64,000 nt of DNA from Flavobacterium tibetense. GTDB lineage: Bacteria; Bacteroidota; Bacteroidia; Flavobacteriales; Flavobacteriaceae. The notes beneath the pieces are model-generated. The model was not told the origin of the DNA, searched no databases, and saw only the letters and a program-made list of their open reading frames with translations. Location of the stretch: contig NZ_QLST01000001.1 of the NCBI RefSeq assembly GCF_003293845.1, forward strand, positions 186,001 to 250,000, given 5' to 3'. The translations under genes and the position numbers were made by a program. Of this stretch, positions 46,877 through 54,815 are shown one piece after another (the stretch's first letter is position 1; each line of letters begins with the position of its first letter).

Positions 46877-46903
46877 AAAAGTCCTGCATTTCGCAGGACT
46901 TTT
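46877..46903 (+). terminator. Terminator after Asp-box protein gene
   Basis: 11-bp stem AAAAGTCCTGC/GCAGGACTTTT, loop ATTTC, T run. It is nearly the same as the atpC terminator. Confidence 0.82.
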
Positions 46904-46916
46904 TTATTTTTGGAAA

Positions 46917-47441
46917 ATGAAAGATTTAGAGAATGATGAGATTATTATTCATCAAGGGAAAAGACATTTTTTAGAAATTGTCTTAGGTTCTGTTTTTTTT
47001 GCAATTTTTATTTATTTAGTCCTTGAAGCAATTTATTTATGGTTTGAATATCAAAATTTTGATTTGTTTTTACTCTTAACTATAAATTTACTGGTGTCAA
47101 GTGGTTTTTTACTAGTTATGGGATTGACTTTTACCTTAACTAAATCTATAATAATAAATCCTTCAAGTGAAAAGTTGATTTCCATTTATTCAGTAGGCGT
47201 ATTCAGTAAAAGAATAGAATCTAAAATCCCTGAATTAAATTACATTTCTATTTTCAAAAATGCCAAAGACGAGTTTGAAGTTAATCTTTGGTATGAGAAA
47301 AATAAGCATTACAAAATGTATGTCTTTGAAAAGTTTGGCGAAGCATTAGTATTAGGTAAACAACTTTCAAAGCGATTAAAAATAGATTTATTAAACGCTA
47401 CTAAAAAGGGGAATTTTGAATGGATTGAAATAGAAGACTAA
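46917..47441 (+). CDS. Two-helix membrane protein, unknown
   Basis: A 174-residue protein with two membrane helices (about 19-42 and 50-76) and a cytoplasmic C-terminal half containing ISIFKNAKDEFEVNLWYEKNKHYKMYVFEKFGEALVLGKQL, a beta-rich plus helix pattern resembling bacterial PH-like tails. No family name can be given. The start is 14 nt after a terminator, so expression would need read-through or a promoter in the terminator tail. It ends overlapping the convergent MocR gene by 4 nt. Confidence 0.7.
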   Translation: MKDLENDEIIIHQGKRHFLEIVLGSVFFAIFIYLVLEAIYLWFEYQNFDLFLLLTINLLVSSGFLLVMGLTFTLTKSIIINPSSEKLISIYSVGVFSKRIESKIPELNYISIFKNAKDEFEVNLWYEKNKHYKMYVFEKFGEALVLGKQLSKRLKIDLLNATKKGNFEWIEIED

Positions 47442-48931
47442 CTAAAAAATTCCAAATACCCAAGTCTCAATTTCTCAACTACCATTTCAATTTCTTCTTC
47501 GTTCCAATGGCCGAATCCCAAGCGAATAGCGCAACTGTTTTTGTCTTGGTACAAAAGGGTTTTGGGTAAAAATAAGCCCATTTTTTTTGTTTTTTCAGCT
47601 AATTGCACCAAGGATATTTGGGTTTTAAATCGAATCCAAAGTGCTAAGCCGCCACTTGGTTTTTCAAATGCAATTGTATCACCAAAATGATTTTCTAAAG
47701 CCAAACACATAGTATCTCTTCGTTTTTTGTAAACTAATGTGTTCTTCTTTAATAATCGATGAATTTCGCCTTCATGAATCAGTTCTGCCAACACTTGTTC
47801 TTGTATCAAATCACCTTTGCTGTCTAACATTTGCAAGTAATTTTTAGCTTCCAAAATGAAGTTTTCTGGCGCAATCATAAAGCCAATCTGAAAACTAGGA
47901 AATAGCGATTGCCCTAATTTTCCCAAATAGATAATCAAACCATCGGTATCTGAACTCGCCATGGGCAAAATAGGCGATCCGTCAAATTGAAAATCGTAAT
48001 CAAAATCATCTTCGATTATCGCAAATCGTAATTTTTTAGCTAATGCCAGTAGTTGCAATCTTCGTTCAGCACTTAATGTATTGGTCGTAGGATAATGCCT
48101 ATTGGAATTTAAATACACGCAACGAATCGTGTTTTTTTTCGCCAGTTCTTCAATAGCATTCACCTGTAATCCGTAAGCATCCACTGGAAGCGTTTTAATA
48201 GTCGCTCCCGCTTGTTGGAATACCATATTCGCCGCATAATTTCCTAAATTACCAACCAAAACTACATCTTTTGGACGAATCAAAAGTTGGGCAATAAGAT
48301 ACAAACTCATCTCGGAACTTCGCGTGCTCAAACTGTTTTTGGGTTGAATAGCAAAACCTCTACTAGCATTCAAAAAATTACAAAGTTGGTTTTCAAATTG
48401 TGTTGGAGCAGTTCCTGACTGTTGCCATTTACTTACTAATGATTTTCGTTTCATAGCTGCGCCATACCATTTTGAAAACTGAGTAACAGGATGTAAACGA
48501 ACATCAGGATGGCCGTCATTGGCTATAAATTCCGTTTCAAAAAGTGTTTCAATGGGTGCTAGATTGAACGAAGCCTCAAAAGGGAACCCAGTGTTTTTTG
48601 AAGCAATTTGATTTTTATTTTGTTGATGAATAGCTTTTATTTTGGTTATATTTTCTGGCGTAACTATATAAGTTCCTTTGTTTGGAATACTATTTACCCA
48701 ACCTTGGGCTGCTAGTTCTTCGTAAACGGCAACAGCTGTTTTTCTGTGTATGCCAATGGTAACGGCTAAAATTCGTGTTCCAGGCAATAAACTTCCAACA
48801 GATAGATATCCCTTTTGAATGAGTTGGATAATTTGTTGCGCTATTTGAACGTAAACAGCATTCGTGCTTGATTTTTCAATACGAATTTCACTTTTCAGCA
48901 ATTCAATAACCGGACTATCTGTTGTTTTCAA
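47438..48931 (-). CDS. MocR/PdxR-type regulator (GntR wHTH plus aminotransferase-like domain) lacking the PLP lysine
   Basis: A 497-residue regulator with an N-terminal GntR winged helix (about 25-90, QQIIQLIQKGYLSVGSLLPGTRILA ... IGIHRKTAVAVYEELAAQGW) and a fold-type I aminotransferase-like domain (about 120-495). In GabR-like proteins the PLP lysine lies in a GSFSKSLxP motif; here the aligned stretch is GKLGQSLFPSFQIGF, so Gln341 replaces the lysine and a second Gln replaces the phosphate-binding Arg. IEDDFDYDF is kept. The start is TTG at 48931 with a dyad (48933-48954) immediately upstream. It is divergent from a TonB-dependent receptor gene and probably controls it and itself. Confidence 0.88.
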   Translation of the reverse strand: MKTTDSPVIELLKSEIRIEKSSTNAVYVQIAQQIIQLIQKGYLSVGSLLPGTRILAVTIGIHRKTAVAVYEELAAQGWVNSIPNKGTYIVTPENITKIKAIHQQNKNQIASKNTGFPFEASFNLAPIETLFETEFIANDGHPDVRLHPVTQFSKWYGAAMKRKSLVSKWQQSGTAPTQFENQLCNFLNASRGFAIQPKNSLSTRSSEMSLYLIAQLLIRPKDVVLVGNLGNYAANMVFQQAGATIKTLPVDAYGLQVNAIEELAKKNTIRCVYLNSNRHYPTTNTLSAERRLQLLALAKKLRFAIIEDDFDYDFQFDGSPILPMASSDTDGLIIYLGKLGQSLFPSFQIGFMIAPENFILEAKNYLQMLDSKGDLIQEQVLAELIHEGEIHRLLKKNTLVYKKRRDTMCLALENHFGDTIAFEKPSGGLALWIRFKTQISLVQLAEKTKKMGLFLPKTLLYQDKNSCAIRLGFGHWNEEEIEMVVEKLRLGYLEFFS

Positions 48932-48954
48932 ACTGGACTACTTTTATAGTCCGG
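48910..48954. promoter_or_regulatory. Candidate MocR operator in the regulator/receptor divergent region
   Basis: Dyad CTGGACTA (48933-48940), 6 nt, TAGTCCGG (48947-48954), with 7 of 8 positions paired. A third half-site CCGGACTAT lies at 48910-48918 in the regulator's first codons. The dyad touches the regulator start and lies upstream of the receptor's GACTTTTG box at about 48964-48971. Confidence 0.6.
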
Positions 48955-48991
48955 AAAGTTACGACTTTTGCACCGTTTTAAAATAATCAAA

Positions 48992-50806
48992 ATGAAAATA
49001 AAAGTATTAGTTTGTGCTTCTTTGTTTGCAACAGCCTTTATTCAAGCGCAAGACACTATTCAGAAGGTCAACCCGTTAAAAGAAGTTTTAGTAAGTTCTT
49101 CAAGAATTGACTTACCCTTTCAAGAAAATTCAAGAACCATTCAAATTGTTACTGCCGATGATATTAAAAAACTAGGAGTAACCAATGTTGCAGATGCCTT
49201 GCAGCTTGTAGCCGGAATCGATGTAAGAAGACAAGGTTTAAACGGAATGCAAGCCGATTTATATATTAGAGGTGGTGGATTTGATCAAACGTTATTGTTG
49301 ATTGATGGAATTAAAGTGGATGATCCGCAAACAGGGCATCACACTATGAATTTAGCCTTACCAATTGAAGTCATCAAACGAATTGAAATTATAAAAGGGC
49401 CAGCAGCTAGAGTTTTTGGACAAAATGCTTTTACTGGAGCTATTAATATTGTTACCAATGACAACTTGGAAAGCTCCTTAATTGCTAAAGTACAAGGAGG
49501 TTCTTTTGGTCAATTTATTGCTGAAGTTACTGGAGCGGTTAATTTAGAAGATAGCAATCATTTGGTACATTTTTCAAAACAATCTTCCGAAGGATATAGA
49601 AAGAACACGGATTTTGATAATACCAATTATGTATTGAGAAGTCAGTTTAATAAAGCGAAATTACCAATTAACTTAATTTCTGCATTTTCGGAAAGAAAAT
49701 TTGGTGCGCAAAATTTTTATGGTGTTACTAGTCCAGCAGCTGTTCCTTATGAAGTTACACAAGCGAGTTTAATTGGTCTTTCAACTGAAATTAAAAAAGG
49801 AAATTTCACATGGAAACCAAGAGTGTATTGGAGAAGAAATCAAGATGAATATATTTTTATAAGAGCAAATCCTTCCATTTATCGCAATTTACATATTACT
49901 AATAAAATTGCAGCTGAATTAAACGGTTCTTACGAATCGAAATTAGGAACAACTGGTTTTGGAGTAGAATTTTCGAAGTATATGATTCAAAGTAACAACT
50001 TAGGTGATGCGGAACGTGAAATTGCTACTTTGTTTTTAGAACATCGTTTTACGTTCTTTAATAACGTTTTAGACGTTACGCCAGGAGTTGCGGTTTCGTA
50101 TTTCTCTGATTTTGATAATAAAGCCTTTCCTGGAATTGATGTTGGAGTGAAACTTTCTGAACGTTTGCGTATGTATTCTAATGTTGGATATACGTATCGC
50201 GTACCAACGTATACCGACTTAAATTATAGTGATCCATCAACTTTAGGAAATCCAGATTTACAAGCAGAACGAGCGTTTGCGCAAGAATTAGGAGTAAAAT
50301 ATCATGCCAATGCAGTTGATTTTACAGTAGCATTTTTTAACAGAAATACAGAAAACTTCATTGATTACCGAAGAGCAACACCAGCTGATTTGTGGGAGCC
50401 AGTGAATATTGATGTACAAACGAAAGGTTTTGAATCTTCTTTGAAATATAGTTTTGCTACTAATTCAATTCAACACCAATTACAATATGGTTACACCTAT
50501 ATTGATGATAATATTGACACCAATTTAACTTCAAAAAACGGAATTAATTCGATGCGTCATCAAGTAGTTTTTGGTTACAATGTGCAATTGTTTAAAGGTT
50601 TTAATCAGAATATCTCCTATCGTTATGTTGAGCGAACTTCGGGAGTTTCCTACAATGTTTATGATTTAAATACCACATATCGTTGGAAGAATGCTGAAGC
50701 CAGCATTTTAGCTCAAAACATATTTAATACGGCTTATTTCGAAAATACTTTCGTACCTATGCCAAAAGGAAATGTATTATTTGGATTGAAGTTTTATTTC
50801 CAATAA
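48992..50806 (+). CDS. TonB-dependent outer-membrane receptor (BtuB-like)
   Basis: A 604-residue active-transport barrel. Signal peptide 1-19 ends AFIQAQ; plug domain about 40-150 with IQIVTADDIKKLGVTNVADALQLVAGIDVRRQG, DLYIRGGGFDQTLLLIDGIKV and GPAARVFGQNAFTGAINIVTN; the rest is a 22-strand barrel with YRVPTYTDLNYSDP and NPDLQAERAFAQELG, ending in GNVLFGLKFYFQ with the terminal aromatic. It is short for a TonB receptor and carries no carboxypeptidase-like extension, resembling BtuB-type importers. Substrate unknown. The frame opens at 48968, but the ATG at 48992 begins the signal peptide. A MocR-like regulator is divergent. Confidence 0.92.
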   Translation: MKIKVLVCASLFATAFIQAQDTIQKVNPLKEVLVSSSRIDLPFQENSRTIQIVTADDIKKLGVTNVADALQLVAGIDVRRQGLNGMQADLYIRGGGFDQTLLLIDGIKVDDPQTGHHTMNLALPIEVIKRIEIIKGPAARVFGQNAFTGAINIVTNDNLESSLIAKVQGGSFGQFIAEVTGAVNLEDSNHLVHFSKQSSEGYRKNTDFDNTNYVLRSQFNKAKLPINLISAFSERKFGAQNFYGVTSPAAVPYEVTQASLIGLSTEIKKGNFTWKPRVYWRRNQDEYIFIRANPSIYRNLHITNKIAAELNGSYESKLGTTGFGVEFSKYMIQSNNLGDAEREIATLFLEHRFTFFNNVLDVTPGVAVSYFSDFDNKAFPGIDVGVKLSERLRMYSNVGYTYRVPTYTDLNYSDPSTLGNPDLQAERAFAQELGVKYHANAVDFTVAFFNRNTENFIDYRRATPADLWEPVNIDVQTKGFESSLKYSFATNSIQHQLQYGYTYIDDNIDTNLTSKNGINSMRHQVVFGYNVQLFKGFNQNISYRYVERTSGVSYNVYDLNTTYRWKNAEASILAQNIFNTAYFENTFVPMPKGNVLFGLKFYFQ

Positions 50807-50830
50807 TACTGATTTGAAGTTGTTAAGCAA

Positions 50831-50858
50831 AAAAAGTCCCGATTTATCGGGACTTTTT
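50831..50858. terminator. Bidirectional terminator between receptor and cold-shock genes
   Basis: 12-bp stem AAAAAGTCCCGA/TCGGGACTTTTT with loop TTTA, between convergent genes. Confidence 0.85.
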
Positions 50859-50887
50859 GTTTCTAGGTAATCAAAAATTAATATATA

Positions 50888-51088
50888 TTAGTCTTCGATA
50901 ACAGCTACTTGAGCTGCTACTTTACCTTTTCTTCCTTCTTCTTCTTCGTAAGTAACTTTATCCCCTTGGGTTAAAGATTCAATGTTCATGCCTGAAGCGT
51001 GAACGAAGATGTCTTGACCAGTTGCATCATTTGTGATAAAACCGTAACCTTTTTCTTCATTGAAGAATTTAACTGTGCCTGTTTGCAT
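50888..51088 (-). CDS. Cold-shock domain protein
   Basis: A 66-residue single cold-shock domain, an RNA/ssDNA-binding OB fold acting as an mRNA chaperone. RNP1 is KGYGFI (13-18) and RNP2 is DIFVHAS. The C-terminal half is acidic (TYEEEEGRKGKVAAQ). It has its own promoter 29 nt upstream and a short leader, then a terminator. A CspA-type paralogue name cannot be chosen from sequence alone. Confidence 0.96.
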   Translation of the reverse strand: MQTGTVKFFNEEKGYGFITNDATGQDIFVHASGMNIESLTQGDKVTYEEEEGRKGKVAAQVAVIED

Positions 51089-51116
51089 TTGTAATAAAAA
51101 AATAATTAATAATTCT

Positions 51117-51146
51117 CAAAGATATACTTTTTTACAACAAATACAA
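51117..51146 (-). promoter_or_regulatory. Promoter of cold-shock gene
   Basis: Minus-strand TTG (51146-51144), 19 nt, TATCTTTG (51124-51117): fits the Bacteroidota consensus. The -7 box lies 28 nt before the ATG. Confidence 0.65.
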
Positions 51147-51161
51147 TTTTTTTTGCAAAAA

Positions 51162-51395
51162 TTATTGATTTTCAGTCTTTTCCTTGTCTTCGGTGAAGTT
51201 TGACATCAAATAATCTTTCACATTTTTGTTTTTATAACGATTATAAATAAACAGAGGCATCAATACAAAAGCAATTAACAAAACACCAATGCCAATCCAT
51301 TTATCACCTTCGTTTATAGTAGTGTTTTTTAAATAATAACCATAACCAATAAATCCGATTATTGCCGCTAGTAGAATTCTTATAATGTATCTCAT
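51162..51395 (-). CDS. Small two-helix membrane protein
   Basis: A 77-residue protein with two membrane helices (about 3-21 and 33-52) and a charged C-terminal tail ending TEDKEKTENQ. No family recognised. It begins 25 nt after aspS on the same strand and ends just before the cold-shock promoter, so it is likely read with aspS. Confidence 0.72.
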   Translation of the reverse strand: MRYIIRILLAAIIGFIGYGYYLKNTTINEGDKWIGIGVLLIAFVLMPLFIYNRYKNKNVKDYLMSNFTEDKEKTENQ

Positions 51396-51420
51396 GGTTG
51401 ATTTTTTTTACAAGGTTGCT

Positions 51421-53166
51421 CTACTTCAAACGAATATGCAATTCTTCCAATTGTTTGTTATCAATTGTTGCTGGTGCATCAATCATAACATCTCTTCCTG
51501 AATTGTTTTTTGGAAACGCGATAAAATCACGAATCGTTTCTTGTCCGCCTAAAATTGCAACTAATCTATCCAAACCAAAAGCCAATCCGCCGTGTGGTGG
51601 TGCTCCAAATTCAAAAGCACTCATTAAGAAACCAAATTGCGCTTGTGCTTCTTCTTTGCTAAATCCTAACAAATCAAACATTCTCGATTGTAAGTCTCTA
51701 TCGTGAATACGAATAGAACCACCGCCAATTTCATTTCCGTTTAATACCATATCATAAGCGTTGGCACGAACTTTTCCTGGTTCGGTTTCAATTAATGCCA
51801 TGTCTTCTGGTTTTGGCGAAGTAAATGGATGGTGCATGGCGTGATATCTTCCGCTTTCTTCATCCCATTCCAATAAAGGAAAATCTACAACCCATAATGG
51901 AGCAAATTCGTCTGATTTTCTCAACCCTAAACGAGTCGCTACTTCCATTCTTAAAGCGGATAATTGCGTTCTTGTTTTATCTGCATTTCCTGATAATACT
52001 AAAATCAAGTCGCCTGGTTTTGCATTGGTAATTTCAGCCCATTTTTTCAAATCTTCTTGATCGTAGAATTTATCTACAGATGATTTGAACGAACCGTCTT
52101 CTTCGCATTTTACATATACCATTCCTGAAGCTCCGATTTGAGGGCGTTTTACCCAATCAATTAAAGCATCAATTTCTTTTCTTGTATAATTAGCGCAACC
52201 CGGAGCAGCGATTCCAACTACTAACTCTGCTGAATTAAATACTGGGAAATCTTTATGTTGAGCTACAGCGTTTAACTCACCAAACTTCATTTCAAAACGA
52301 ATATCTGGTTTGTCGTTACCGTAAGTTTTCATGGCGTAATCGTAAGTAATTCTCGGGAATTTTTCCACTTCAATTCCTTTGATTTCTTTTAGTAAATGAC
52401 GTGTTAAACCTTCAAACATATTTAAAATGTCTTCTTGTTCCACGAATGCCATTTCGCAATCAATTTGTGTAAATTCAGGTTGACGGTCTGCACGTAAATC
52501 TTCATCACGGAAACATTTCACAATTTGGAAATATTTATCCATTCCACCTACCATCAACAATTGTTTGAAAGTTTGTGGTGATTGTGGAAGTGCATAGAAC
52601 TGTCCTTCATTCATTCTACTTGGTACTACGAAATCACGCGCACCTTCAGGAGTAGATTTTATCAAATATGGTGTTTCCACATCACAAAATCCTTGATCAG
52701 AAAGATATTTTCTAACTTCCATTGATACTTTATGACGAAACAATAAATTATTTTTAACCGGATTTCTTCTGATATCTAAGTAACGGTATTTCATTCGAAT
52801 ATCTTCACCACCATCAGTTTCGTCTTCGATAGTAAATGGAGGCAATTGCGCTTCGTTTAAAATCGTTAATTCAGTAACTAAAATTTCAACGTCACCTGTA
52901 GCCATGTTCGCGTTTTTCGATTCACGCTCAATAACAGTTCCTTTCACTTGAATTACAAATTCTCTTCCTAGCGATTTTGCTTTTTCAAAAACAGTTTTGT
53001 CAGTTCTTTGTTCGTCGAAAATCAATTGCGTAATTCCGTATCGATCACGTAAATCGACCCAAATCATAAATCCTTTATCTCTCGATTTTTGAACCCAACC
53101 TGCAAGGGTAACTTCTGTATTAATATGTGAAGCGTTTAATTCGCCACAGTTATGACTTCTGTACAT
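51421..53166 (-). CDS. aspS: Aspartyl-tRNA synthetase
   Basis: Charges tRNA-Asp. The 581-residue bacterial-type enzyme has the N-terminal OB anticodon-binding domain ([26 protein letters not shown]), class II motif 2 in [18 protein letters not shown], the GAD insertion domain in the middle ([20 protein letters not shown]), and motif 3 [15 protein letters not shown]. No tRNA-Asn synthetase or GatCAB gene is nearby, so discriminating versus non-discriminating activity is not decided. A TACATTTG box lies upstream at 53183-53190. Confidence 0.97.
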   Translation of the reverse strand: MYRSHNCGELNASHINTEVTLAGWVQKSRDKGFMIWVDLRDRYGITQLIFDEQRTDKTVFEKAKSLGREFVIQVKGTVIERESKNANMATGDVEILVTELTILNEAQLPPFTIEDETDGGEDIRMKYRYLDIRRNPVKNNLLFRHKVSMEVRKYLSDQGFCDVETPYLIKSTPEGARDFVVPSRMNEGQFYALPQSPQTFKQLLMVGGMDKYFQIVKCFRDEDLRADRQPEFTQIDCEMAFVEQEDILNMFEGLTRHLLKEIKGIEVEKFPRITYDYAMKTYGNDKPDIRFEMKFGELNAVAQHKDFPVFNSAELVVGIAAPGCANYTRKEIDALIDWVKRPQIGASGMVYVKCEEDGSFKSSVDKFYDQEDLKKWAEITNAKPGDLILVLSGNADKTRTQLSALRMEVATRLGLRKSDEFAPLWVVDFPLLEWDEESGRYHAMHHPFTSPKPEDMALIETEPGKVRANAYDMVLNGNEIGGGSIRIHDRDLQSRMFDLLGFSKEEAQAQFGFLMSAFEFGAPPHGGLAFGLDRLVAILGGQETIRDFIAFPKNNSGRDVMIDAPATIDNKQLEELHIRLK

Positions 53167-53182
53167 TTCTTGAAATTTTTTG

Positions 53183-53190
53183 CAAATGTA
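53183..53190 (-). promoter_or_regulatory. -7 box of aspS
   Basis: Minus-strand TACATTTG fits TAnnTTTG, 16 nt before the ATG. No well-spaced -33 element was seen. Confidence 0.5.
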
Positions 53191-53224
53191 GTAACAAATA
53201 TTAATTTTATTCGTTTAAATTTAA

Positions 53225-53232
53225 TAGATTTG
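53225..53232 (+). promoter_or_regulatory. -7 box of thioredoxin-fold gene
   Basis: TAGATTTG fits TAnnTTTG, 22 nt before the ATG at 53255. Confidence 0.4.
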
Positions 53233-53254
53233 AATCAACATTTACACAATTAAT

Positions 53255-54262
53255 ATGAAAAAAACGTTAGTACTATTTTTGTTTGCGGTAGTTTCTGGTT
53301 TTGCACAAAACGCTGCAAATTCGGTTTCGCTTACTGTTAAGATTGCCAATCGCAATTCGGATACCATTACTATTTCTTCTGGAAGAGCTTTCAAACAAGT
53401 AGTTCCCATTAATAATAAAGGAGAATTTCAAACTTCATTTGAAGGAACTAAAGATGGTGGTATGTTCCGTTTGAATGATGGAAAAGAAGGAACAACTATG
53501 TTCTTAAAAAACGGGTATAATTTGACCATGACCTTAGATACTAAAGATTTTGACGAATCAATTGTTTATAAAGGAATTGGTGAAAAAGAGAATAATTATT
53601 TAGCGAAGAAAGCACTTTTTGATGAAAAGTTCGAAATGGAATTAGAAGCATTGTTTGATGCTGAAGAAAGTGTTTACAAAGCTGCTTTAGCCAAGAAAAA
53701 AGCCAATGACATTGCTATGATTGACGGCAAAGGTCTTGATGAAAAATTAGTTGGCATGTTGAAACCTTCTTTTGAGCAAGAAGAAATGTTTTTAATTCAG
53801 TATTACCAACAAAAAGCTGCTGCTAAAAAGATGGAAGGTATTGTTTCACCTTCTTTCGATTACGAAAATCACAAAGGAGGAAAAACAAAACTGGAAGATT
53901 TAAGAGGGAAATACGTATATATTGATGTTTGGGCAACTTGGTGTGGACCTTGTATTGCAGAAATTCCACATTTGAAAAAAGTGGAAGAGAAATACCATGG
54001 AAAAAATATTGAATTTGTTAGCATTTCTGTGGATGTAGAAAAAGACTACGAAAAATGGAAAAAAATGGTAACTGATAAACAATTAGGTGGCGTTCAATTG
54101 TATGCAGATAAAAACTGGAATTCTGATTTTGTTAAAGAATTCGGGATTAATGCCATTCCAAGATTTTTGTTAATTGGACCAGATGGAAAAGTGATTAAAG
54201 CTGATGCAGCAAGACCGTCTTCAGCCTTGTTGATAGAGTTGCTAGACGGACTTTTGAAATAA
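53255..54262 (+). CDS. Exported TlpA-like thiol-disulfide oxidoreductase
   Basis: A 335-residue periplasmic protein. Signal peptide 1-17 ends GFAQ; an N-terminal beta domain (about 20-110, resembling DUF4369) and a helical linker precede a thioredoxin domain with WCGPC at 229-233 (Cys230, Cys233) in YIDVWATWCGPCIAEIPHLKKVEEKY, cis-Pro in GINAIPRFLLIGPDGK. Such proteins reduce disulfides, for example in cytochrome c maturation, or act in stress defence; the partner is unknown. A terminator follows. Confidence 0.9.
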   Translation: MKKTLVLFLFAVVSGFAQNAANSVSLTVKIANRNSDTITISSGRAFKQVVPINNKGEFQTSFEGTKDGGMFRLNDGKEGTTMFLKNGYNLTMTLDTKDFDESIVYKGIGEKENNYLAKKALFDEKFEMELEALFDAEESVYKAALAKKKANDIAMIDGKGLDEKLVGMLKPSFEQEEMFLIQYYQQKAAAKKMEGIVSPSFDYENHKGGKTKLEDLRGKYVYIDVWATWCGPCIAEIPHLKKVEEKYHGKNIEFVSISVDVEKDYEKWKKMVTDKQLGGVQLYADKNWNSDFVKEFGINAIPRFLLIGPDGKVIKADAARPSSALLIELLDGLLK

Positions 54263-54281
54263 TTAGAACTACAAATAACTG

Positions 54282-54307
54282 AAAGCCAATGTGAAAGCAT
54301 TGGCTTT
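54282..54307 (+). terminator. Terminator after thioredoxin-fold gene
   Basis: 10-bp stem AAAGCCAATG/CATTGGCTTT with a 6-nt loop and TT tail. Confidence 0.75.
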
Positions 54308-54351
54308 TTCAATGTTAAATTTTTACCCAATGTTACCAAATTGTTAAGTAA

Positions 54352-54385
54352 TTGTTTTTTTAATGTAAAAAATTTGTTATATTTG
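54352..54385 (+). promoter_or_regulatory. Promoter of MORN-like gene
   Basis: TTG (54352-54354), 23 nt, TATATTTG (54378-54385). Good -7 match; spacing at the long end; 34 nt before the ATG. Confidence 0.5.
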
Positions 54386-54419
54386 TTACTATAATGTTAA
54401 CCTATTAATAATAAGAAGT

Positions 54420-54764
54420 ATGAAAAAAGTAATGATAGTAGCGGTTTTATTGGTTTCGGGTTTCTCTTTTGCACAAGAAATAGCACCAAAATTTGAAGTA
54501 GTTGACCAAATGGTGAAAGCTACCTATTTCCATGATAATGGAGTAATTAAACAACAAGGAATGTACTTAGATGGTAAACTTCACGGAAAGTGGGTTGCTT
54601 ATAATGAAGATGGCACCAAACAATCTTTGGGAGAATACAGCAATGGAACAAAAGTTGGCAAATGGTTTTTTTGGAGTGAAAACACTTTAAATGAAGTGGA
54701 TTTTAACGACAACCGAATTGCAGAAGTTAAAAGATGGTCTCAAGAAACTCTAGTTAAAAACTAA
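54420..54764 (+). CDS. Small exported MORN/YwqK-like repeat protein
   Basis: A 114-residue exported protein (signal 1-18, ending FSFAQ). Two or three short beta repeats of the MORN_2/YwqK type: YFHDNGVIKQQGMYLDGKLHGKW, YNEDGTKQSLGEYSNGTKVGKWFFW, and ENTLNEVDFNDNRI. YwqK itself is an antitoxin in Bacillus, but Flavobacterial genomes carry many such exported repeats with no toxin partner, and none is beside this one. Terminators on both sides isolate it. Confidence 0.82.
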   Translation: MKKVMIVAVLLVSGFSFAQEIAPKFEVVDQMVKATYFHDNGVIKQQGMYLDGKLHGKWVAYNEDGTKQSLGEYSNGTKVGKWFFWSENTLNEVDFNDNRIAEVKRWSQETLVKN

Positions 54765-54782
54765 AGTTGAATTAGTTTATAA

Positions 54783-54813
54783 AAAAATGCCCCGAATTTT
54801 TCGGGGCATTTTT
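54783..54813. terminator. Bidirectional terminator before the RND gene
   Basis: 13-bp stem AAAAATGCCCCGA/TCGGGGCATTTTT with loop ATTTT, between convergent genes. Confidence 0.88.
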
Positions 54814-54815
54814 TA

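Noticed and set aside
54420..54764. Antitoxin of a toxin-antitoxin pair (YwqK-like)
   Set aside because: The protein is exported and no toxin-like gene is adjacent; the repeats alone do not support the role.
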